From positions 1 to 33,768 of IMG/VR virus record IMGVR_UViG_3300033148_002117: a stretch of DNA of 33,768 nt; one strand, written 5' to 3'. The DNA comes from a virus. Positions 28,448 to 33,768 of this stretch are shown one piece after another. The notes under the pieces are model-generated. The model made no database searches, was not told where the DNA came from, and saw nothing but the letters and a program-made list of their open reading frames with translations. Every line of letters starts with the position of its first letter. Position 1 is the first letter of the stretch. The position numbers were made by a program, and so were the translations under genes.

Positions 28448-30253
28448 ATGGGAGCCACTGACAAGAAAACGCTTGAGGTTGTACTAGAGCTTAGGGATAA
28501 GCTCACCAAGCAGCTTGAGCAAACTTCCAATAAGACTACCAAGTCATCAGACGCGATGGCTAAGAGCTTCGGCATGGTGGCGCTGAAGTTCGCGGCGGTA
28601 GTGGTTGCAGCTAAAGCGGTAGTAGTTGTACTGAAGGCGCTTGGTACTAGCCTGCTCTCAATCACTCAGAAAGGCAGTGACCTCAGCGAAACGATGAGTT
28701 TGGTTGGCGTGGTGTTCGGCGAGAATACCGAAGTGATGAAGACGTGGGCTGAGACTGCAAGCGCGTCATTAATCCAGACTCAGAGTGAGACGCTGAAGCA
28801 GGCGGCGATGCTCTTCGATATGACGAAGAACCTCGGGCTGGCAGATGAAGCAGCGCTCAGTATGTCGAAAGGGTTGACGGCGCTCACTGCCGACTTTGCA
28901 TCCTTCCGCAACATGGAAGCTGCTGAGGTCTTTGAGAAGATCAACGCGGCGCTGATCGGTAGCCATGAGCCGATGCGCTCACTAGGTGTGTTCCTATCAG
29001 TAGCCAAGGTTGAACAGGAGGCGCTTAACTCTGGTATCTGGGATGGGGTTGAAGCGATCACGAGCGCGCAAAAGACGCAAGCCACTTACAACATCATCCT
29101 GGATGAGGCGGGCTCAGCGCTTGGAGATGTAGAGCGCACGTCAGAAGGCTTTGCGAATGCGACGCGCGGGCTGATCGCGGAATGGGACACGTTCCAAGCC
29201 AAGCTCGGGCAGTTCACCGCGGACAGTCCAAGCGTCAGCTTTGCAATCGGTTCGATTAAGGACGCCGTTATAACACTGACTGACGGGCTAGTTGATTCAG
29301 AAGACTCAGCTGCAACTTTCGCACACGCCATCTCGATTGCAATGTTGGAAGCAGCAGCCGGAGTGCTCACACTCGCAGCATCTATTGGCGTAATGACAAA
29401 TGGATTAATTGAATTTACACTTCTCAGTAAACAGGGACAGCTCAGACGTGCCAGGGAGTTGGCGCAGGGCAGGGATCCCGGCGGGATACTGACGCCGGGG
29501 GAACTTCGAGTAGTTGGTGATCGTCCGGCTGCTGCCGCACGCGAAGCCCGTTTACTTGAAGAAGTGAGGGCGCTAATACGGGTGCAAGGATTCTTTGATG
29601 TTGGCGCGCTGAACAGTGCTATTACTGGTATTGAGTCTGATATCTCAGAATTGAAATTCAGGGGAGTCAATCCGCAGCAGTACCAACTACCTGGGAACGC
29701 GACGGGCTTTGACTTTATGACTAGCACCTTCCCCGCCCCCGTCCCGGTGATTATTACTAAGGATGAAACCGCAGGCGAGACAGCCAAGAAGGTAGCCGAC
29801 GCGCTGACGCTTAGCATCCCACGGGCTGCAGGTGATCCGAGCTTTGGTCTCGGTGCTCAGATTGATGCGGCCGATATTCCATTCAGCGATGCGTGGTGGG
29901 CGAGCATGCCTGCGGGCAATGTCAAAGAAGCCACGAGCGAATGGGGGCGCGCGATCCAGGGCAACATTACTTCCAGCGACGATCTTGGTATCAGCGTTAT
30001 GCGTGCTGGCCAGGAAGTCGAAACCTTTGCTGACGTGCTGATCGCGCAGACCAGCAGGCTCGCTGATGATCTTGGTTTAATAAATGCAATTAACGCTATC
30101 CCCGGTCGAGCAGATAAACTTCAAGACTTCCTAAATTCAGGTGGTCAATTCCTACCGCTTCAAACACAGGTTGAAGTCTTCGGGTCTGCTAAACCTGATA
30201 TCGGGCTTGGGGCTGACGGCTGCATAACTTATGCCGATGGCAGCAAGGCTTGA
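28448..30253 (+). CDS. Tail tape measure protein, up to an in-frame TGA
   Basis: A 601-residue frame. After an N-terminal helical part and a hydrophobic stretch (VALKFAAVVVAAKAVVVVLKAL, about 39-60, given here as a 22-residue zone) comes the tape measure core: SDLSETMSLVGVVFGENTEV, WAETASASLIQTQSETLKQA, ADFASFRNMEAAEVFEKI, SHEPMRSLGVFLS. This pattern is diagnostic of siphovirus tape measure proteins, which set tail length and later enter the cell envelope. The frame stops at TGA 30251-30253, but the same frame stays open to 30706, so the gene appears to be interrupted. The start follows the T-like chaperone by 3 bp. Confidence 0.8.
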   Translation: MGATDKKTLEVVLELRDKLTKQLEQTSNKTTKSSDAMAKSFGMVALKFAAVVVAAKAVVVVLKALGTSLLSITQKGSDLSETMSLVGVVFGENTEVMKTWAETASASLIQTQSETLKQAAMLFDMTKNLGLADEAALSMSKGLTALTADFASFRNMEAAEVFEKINAALIGSHEPMRSLGVFLSVAKVEQEALNSGIWDGVEAITSAQKTQATYNIILDEAGSALGDVERTSEGFANATRGLIAEWDTFQAKLGQFTADSPSVSFAIGSIKDAVITLTDGLVDSEDSAATFAHAISIAMLEAAAGVLTLAASIGVMTNGLIEFTLLSKQGQLRRARELAQGRDPGGILTPGELRVVGDRPAAAAREARLLEEVRALIRVQGFFDVGALNSAITGIESDISELKFRGVNPQQYQLPGNATGFDFMTSTFPAPVPVIITKDETAGETAKKVADALTLSIPRAAGDPSFGLGAQIDAADIPFSDAWWASMPAGNVKEATSEWGRAIQGNITSSDDLGISVMRAGQEVETFADVLIAQTSRLADDLGLINAINAIPGRADKLQDFLNSGGQFLPLQTQVEVFGSAKPDIGLGADGCITYADGSKA

Positions 30254-30706
30254 CCTGGCTTAACTCCGCCGGGTGCGGATGATGGTTTAGGTAAAGCGCA
30301 GGGAGCGATCACGGAACAGACTACGCAGATTAGTAATGCTTTCGTTGGCTCACTAAGCCGGGCAATCGGTAATGCGTTCGTAACCCACGACTGGCAACCT
30401 ATTGGGCGCATTGTGCTTGACGGGTTAGCGAGCGCGATCACTCAGGCAGGGGCGGCGTTCGGGATTGCTGGCCAGCTCTTCAGTGGGATACTCGGCGGGA
30501 TCGTGAGCGCCTTCGGTGGTAGCAAACGTAAGCAACGCACCGGGAATACTGAAGCTGATGCGCTACTCGTTAAAGTTGTAAATGAGGACGGCATTGGCAT
30601 GGCGATCTTAAATGCCGTGCAGGGTTTGATAATCGGTAGCTCGGGTGAAGGCATCGACGGCGTTACCGCGCAGCTTCACAGGCAGTCAAGCCTGCTGGGG
30701 GTATAG
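30254..30706 (+). pseudogene. Tape measure C-terminal part after the in-frame TGA
   Basis: The 150 codons from 30254 to the TAG at 30704-30706 are open in the same frame as the tape measure gene. They encode PGLTPPGADDGLGKAQGAI, a helical part, then a hydrophobic Gly/Ala-rich stretch (AGAAFGIAGQLFSGILGGIV) and a helical end, typical of the C-terminus of tape measure proteins. The first internal start codon is a GTG at 30413 without a ribosome site. So this part is made only if the TGA (context GCT TGA CCT) is read through, or the TGA is a mutation of TGG or a sequencing error. With read-through the protein would have about 752 residues. Confidence 0.6.
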
Positions 30707-30708
30707 CG

Positions 30709-31521
30709 ATGGCACGACCTGAAGTAAGACTGACGCGCCTGGATTCGATTGACTACTGCCGTCGTGATAATACCGGGGCTGGTGCCTTTGACGATTATGA
30801 CGCAGAGGCTAGTAGCGTCGCGGGCGTGCCTAAGTTCCTAATGGAAGATACCAATGATGTGATGTACTTCGGCTGGGACGCGGCTAACTATGTACTGGGC
30901 TGGTTCGCGCATACCCTCGGGGATTACGGCAACCTGACCTGGGAGTTCTGGAATGGTGGCGCATGGTTGGCATTCAGCTTGGACTTCGATAGCACCAGCG
31001 GCTTTGAAGCCAACGGCTATATGACCTGGAGTGGGTTGACTGGGTGGGCAGCTAACACAGTTGATGGCCAGAGCGCGTTCTGGATCAGAGTCACAAGCGC
31101 CGCGTCGGTTACAACAGCCGCGAAGTTTTATTCGATGATGCAGAGCGTAACGCTGGCAGAGCCTGTGTACCTCGAACCGCGCTACCGTGGTGAACCATAC
31201 TACCGGACTGTGTTAGGTACTGTGAAGCGTCGGGATATGTCCCATACGACAGTTGACGAGCTGTTCATCGAAGCTACCCAGCGGGCGCTACCAATGGAAA
31301 ATATCAACCTGTTGCACTTCTGGCGGGAGCACCGCGCGCAGGTGTACGTGGAAGACCTCGCGGTTACTACCCCAGCCGACCCGAGCATTGACGCTTATTT
31401 CTCAGACTACACCGGGCGATTGCGGTTAGTAGGCGCGAACGTCGCCAGCCCGAGCAAGATGCGGGCGCGCAAGTATGACATCATGGTCACTGTAAGTTCA
31501 GCCACGGGGATATTGCAGTAA
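30709..31521 (+). CDS. Tail-tip/distal tail protein with a beta-sandwich module
   Basis: A 270-residue protein with a G-rich site before the ATG, 3 bp after the tape measure frame. Residues about 45-145 contain FLMEDTNDVMYFGWDAANYV, LTWEFWNGGAWLAFS, TWSGLTGWAANTVDGQSAFW and IRVTSA, a beta-sandwich module I know from several phage tail and cell-surface proteins that may bind carbohydrate. The remainder (PRYRGEPYYRTVLGTVKRRD onward) is family-specific. Position after the tape measure is that of the distal tail protein. Confidence 0.65.
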   Translation: MARPEVRLTRLDSIDYCRRDNTGAGAFDDYDAEASSVAGVPKFLMEDTNDVMYFGWDAANYVLGWFAHTLGDYGNLTWEFWNGGAWLAFSLDFDSTSGFEANGYMTWSGLTGWAANTVDGQSAFWIRVTSAASVTTAAKFYSMMQSVTLAEPVYLEPRYRGEPYYRTVLGTVKRRDMSHTTVDELFIEATQRALPMENINLLHFWREHRAQVYVEDLAVTTPADPSIDAYFSDYTGRLRLVGANVASPSKMRARKYDIMVTVSSATGILQ

Positions 31522-33768
31522 TGGCCGACGTGCTCACATTCACTAACCCCGCTGAGAATTACGCAGGCGCTGGCACGTCGGTTTCCGTGCCAGTCGCGGC
31601 ATGGGTGAAGCGTGCCGACTTCGATTCGATCAGCCAGCTAGTCTGCTTTATTAAAGAGGATGTACTTGCGCTCTATGACATTGAGACTGATGATGATAAC
31701 GCGGTGCAGCTTAACGGCACACTGACATTGACGGTCGATGGCTGGCCTGCATTCTCAGGCTTCACTACAGAGAAACCAGTCGTAAGGGCATACAAAGAAG
31801 GCAACCATTTAGAGGTTGTGATCCAGGGGGAAGAGGGCGTGCTTGCGAAAGCCCTATGCCCTGACGCTGACGGCAATTATGTGTGGACGCGCAACACCTC
31901 TTTCGTTGAAGTTACCGACCTGGCGCTCGCTGCCACTGATGACTTCCCTGGTAGTTGGCAAGGCTCTACGCTCTGGCCTGATCCGACTGCGGGTGTTGGC
32001 GCTGATGCGTGGGTAGGGGACGCGATCAGCCCGAGCGATTTGCTCAGCGTCCAGATACTTAACGTTGACGTTGTACCTTTCGATATTGTGCTCAGCACTA
32101 GCTTTAAGGCATTCCTGCCGCGTAGCTTCTTAAAGATCAATAATGAATGGTTCATCATTGAGGCTTATGACGATGCAGGCCCTGGCGGAAAGTATGTCGG
32201 CGCTTGCGTTGCGCGCGGGGTGTTCGGCACTGTGGCTGCAACCCATGTGGTTAATGACACCGTGTACGGCAAGCAAGCCAAGTCGATTGCTGCTGGCGTA
32301 TTCGAGATGGTCAAGAACGGAACTGACGCGCAGCGCTTCGGTAAGGACTATGCGGTAATCCCGACGCTCGGGGGATTCGCCCTGGCCACCGCCGCCGGGA
32401 TTGATACGTTCACGCTGACTTACAATATCTATGACCGCGATGCGACGCTTGACGGTGGCAGTACCCAGCAAACTCTTAATGATGTAATCGAACTGCTGGT
32501 AACCGGGGCAGGCGATGACGGTGGGGCGGGATTCATCGGCGGCGATCTTGACTTTGACACCTTGGTAACGGGCGGGCTGGCGATTGCGAAGTATGACTAC
32601 AACCCGAATGATCGCCCACCGTATGCGTGGTCAGCTATCCAGGATGCAATTAAAGCGCTGGCGCTTAGCGAGTCCGTAAAGTTCTGGTTTAACCATCGCA
32701 CTAGCAAATTGCGCTTGGGCATTCCCGCGAACGACACCCCGGCCTTCACGCTGAATGATGTGAGTAGGATCGGCTACGAAAAGAATCTGGATGGGGTTGC
32801 GAGTTCGATCCTGGTTGCGTGGCAAGATGACCAAGCGCTTAACCGGGTACATGAGGACTTCTGTATTCACGCTGGCGCTGCGGGCGCTGGAGCTAAACCG
32901 GATAAATGGGTAAGGGTTACCGCTGACGGTAACAGTTGGGATTTGGGAACTAACACCGAGGACACGAACGCTGCTGATAACACTTTCGGAATCGACATGA
33001 TCCGAGATGGTAAAGGCAGCACTAAGCTAACGGCGTTCTTCACGCATAACCCCGGTGCTGAGTTCATCTTCTCAACCCATTGGTTCGGTGCTCCGGTTGC
33101 CAATATCCCTCCGCAGCTTGAGCTTGGGCGTATCGCGATCAGGGCTGCGAACTATCGAGCGATTGCCGGGTGGTCGCGCAGCTACACGAATACCGGGAAT
33201 ACCTACCGCTACAAGTTCCAGGGCTGCACCGATTACAACACTTCCACCGGTAACGGGACGTGGCAAGATTTAGGCTCTGAAGTCCAGGGTATCCCCGATG
33301 CTGAGGGCGTTCCAAAGTTACACGAGACCACCCGCTTCATGCTGCCCTATGTAAATGCGGTGCGGCTGGTGATGCTCTTCATGCCAGGACCGAAGCAGGA
33401 TGGGGACAGGTATCGCGGCGAAGTCCACGAGCTGTACATTGAAGGCACGACCCGCCACTACAACCACGTGCGGATTGATGACGCGACCCAGCAGGACGCC
33501 AGCCTGCTCTATGCGCCGGGCTCTTATGAGAAGTTGCGCGGCGGGGTTAACAGTTCGGTTGGAACAGGTGGCGCAAGCCGTGCGCTGTTCCTGCCAATCG
33601 GCGCGGCGAATGAAGCGGCTGCGATCAGCGTAGCGCGCACGACACTTAAAACCAGGCTGGCAGTCTCCGAGCAACGGCGCTATGAATACGAAGGCGCATT
33701 GAGCCAAGGCCCAGAGCTTGGCGATACGATTGCAGTTGACGAAAGCGAAAGCGGTAGCGCTGACTTCA
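31521..33768 (+). CDS. Large tail-tip/baseplate protein, 5' part (runs off the window)
   Basis: The ATG at 31521 overlaps the previous stop (TAATG) and the frame is open to the last base, giving at least 749 residues. The segments WPAFSGFTTEKPVVRAYKEG, AIQDAIKALALSESVKFWFN and HRTSKLRLGIPANDTPAFTL are of the kind seen in tail-tip hub proteins that carry receptor-binding parts. The C-terminal half of the visible part is beta-rich. It would seal the tail tube and hold receptor-binding or hydrolytic domains beyond the window. No catalytic motif is visible in the part seen. Confidence 0.65.
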   Translation, partial: MADVLTFTNPAENYAGAGTSVSVPVAAWVKRADFDSISQLVCFIKEDVLALYDIETDDDNAVQLNGTLTLTVDGWPAFSGFTTEKPVVRAYKEGNHLEVVIQGEEGVLAKALCPDADGNYVWTRNTSFVEVTDLALAATDDFPGSWQGSTLWPDPTAGVGADAWVGDAISPSDLLSVQILNVDVVPFDIVLSTSFKAFLPRSFLKINNEWFIIEAYDDAGPGGKYVGACVARGVFGTVAATHVVNDTVYGKQAKSIAAGVFEMVKNGTDAQRFGKDYAVIPTLGGFALATAAGIDTFTLTYNIYDRDATLDGGSTQQTLNDVIELLVTGAGDDGGAGFIGGDLDFDTLVTGGLAIAKYDYNPNDRPPYAWSAIQDAIKALALSESVKFWFNHRTSKLRLGIPANDTPAFTLNDVSRIGYEKNLDGVASSILVAWQDDQALNRVHEDFCIHAGAAGAGAKPDKWVRVTADGNSWDLGTNTEDTNAADNTFGIDMIRDGKGSTKLTAFFTHNPGAEFIFSTHWFGAPVANIPPQLELGRIAIRAANYRAIAGWSRSYTNTGNTYRYKFQGCTDYNTSTGNGTWQDLGSEVQGIPDAEGVPKLHETTRFMLPYVNAVRLVMLFMPGPKQDGDRYRGEVHELYIEGTTRHYNHVRIDDATQQDASLLYAPGSYEKLRGGVNSSVGTGGASRALFLPIGAANEAAAISVARTTLKTRLAVSEQRRYEYEGALSQGPELGDTIAVDESESGSADF

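Noticed and set aside
30251-30253. TGA as a sense codon (alternative genetic code)
   Set aside because: Many genes in the window end in TGA at tight ATGA overlaps with the next gene, so TGA is a normal stop.
1-33768. Attachment sites, integrase, tRNA genes or insertion sequences
   Set aside because: I looked for cloverleaf-like segments, recombinase motifs and transposase frames on both strands and saw none. Lysogeny can therefore not be judged from this window.

Overview
The window is about 34 kb of a tailed dsDNA bacteriophage or prophage-like element with a siphovirus-type (HK97-like) head and long-tail gene order. Every protein gene I can support lies on the + strand, genes are packed tightly with 1 to 14 base overlaps, and Shine-Dalgarno sites of the AGGAG type are common. 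TGA is used freely as a stop, so the standard bacterial code applies. The host cannot be named. It should recognise an extended -10 promoter (TGnTAnnnT) and translate leaderless mRNAs, because four genes begin exactly 6 nt after a -10 box with no Shine-Dalgarno site. That habit is common in lineages such as Deinococcota and Actinomycetota, but assignment to any of them is a guess. No integrase, DNA polymerase, replicative helicase or tRNA gene was seen.

Layout. 1-753: end of a virion or tail protein. 762-2417: likely lysis block (small membrane protein, basic protein, two different papain-like cysteine peptidases). 2420-7720: early/replication operon opened by a small HTH regulator over a palindromic operator: Gam/Gp157-like protein, a conserved phage DNA-metabolism protein, a DnaC-type helicase loader, a lipoprotein, a LexA-type winged-helix protein and a RuvC-like resolvase, closed by a terminator. 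7847-12492: second early operon under a promoter with a near-identical operator, carrying eleven mostly unrecognised small genes plus a secreted lytic transglycosylase, closed by a terminator. 12500-13908: leaderless ParB-like gene and a C5 cytosine methyltransferase. 13909-14391: regulatory block with a candidate leftward structured RNA, a 13-bp inverted repeat and several promoters. 14392-33768: late region: two virion proteins, TerS, four small genes, TerL, portal-MuF fusion, prohead protease, major capsid protein, decoration/connector proteins, tail terminator, tail tube, tail assembly chaperones, tape measure protein interrupted by one in-frame TGA, and two tail-tip proteins, the last running off the window.

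How the parts fit. The HTH protein probably controls both early operons through the shared operator TTTAAC-N6-GTTAAA. The early genes recruit the host replisome and recombine and resolve DNA. The methyltransferase pair probably protects phage DNA from restriction. The late genes package DNA and build the virion, and the peptidases release it.

Most interesting points: (1) a minus-strand promoter whose predicted start falls on the first base of a chain of hairpins at 14106-13975, a candidate new small RNA; (2) a second open frame inside the methyltransferase gene, with its own ribosome binding site, that carries motifs I associate with a separate phage protein type; (3) the paired operators; (4) the repeated -10 + 6 nt + start-codon arrangement; (5) the in-frame TGA in the tape measure gene.
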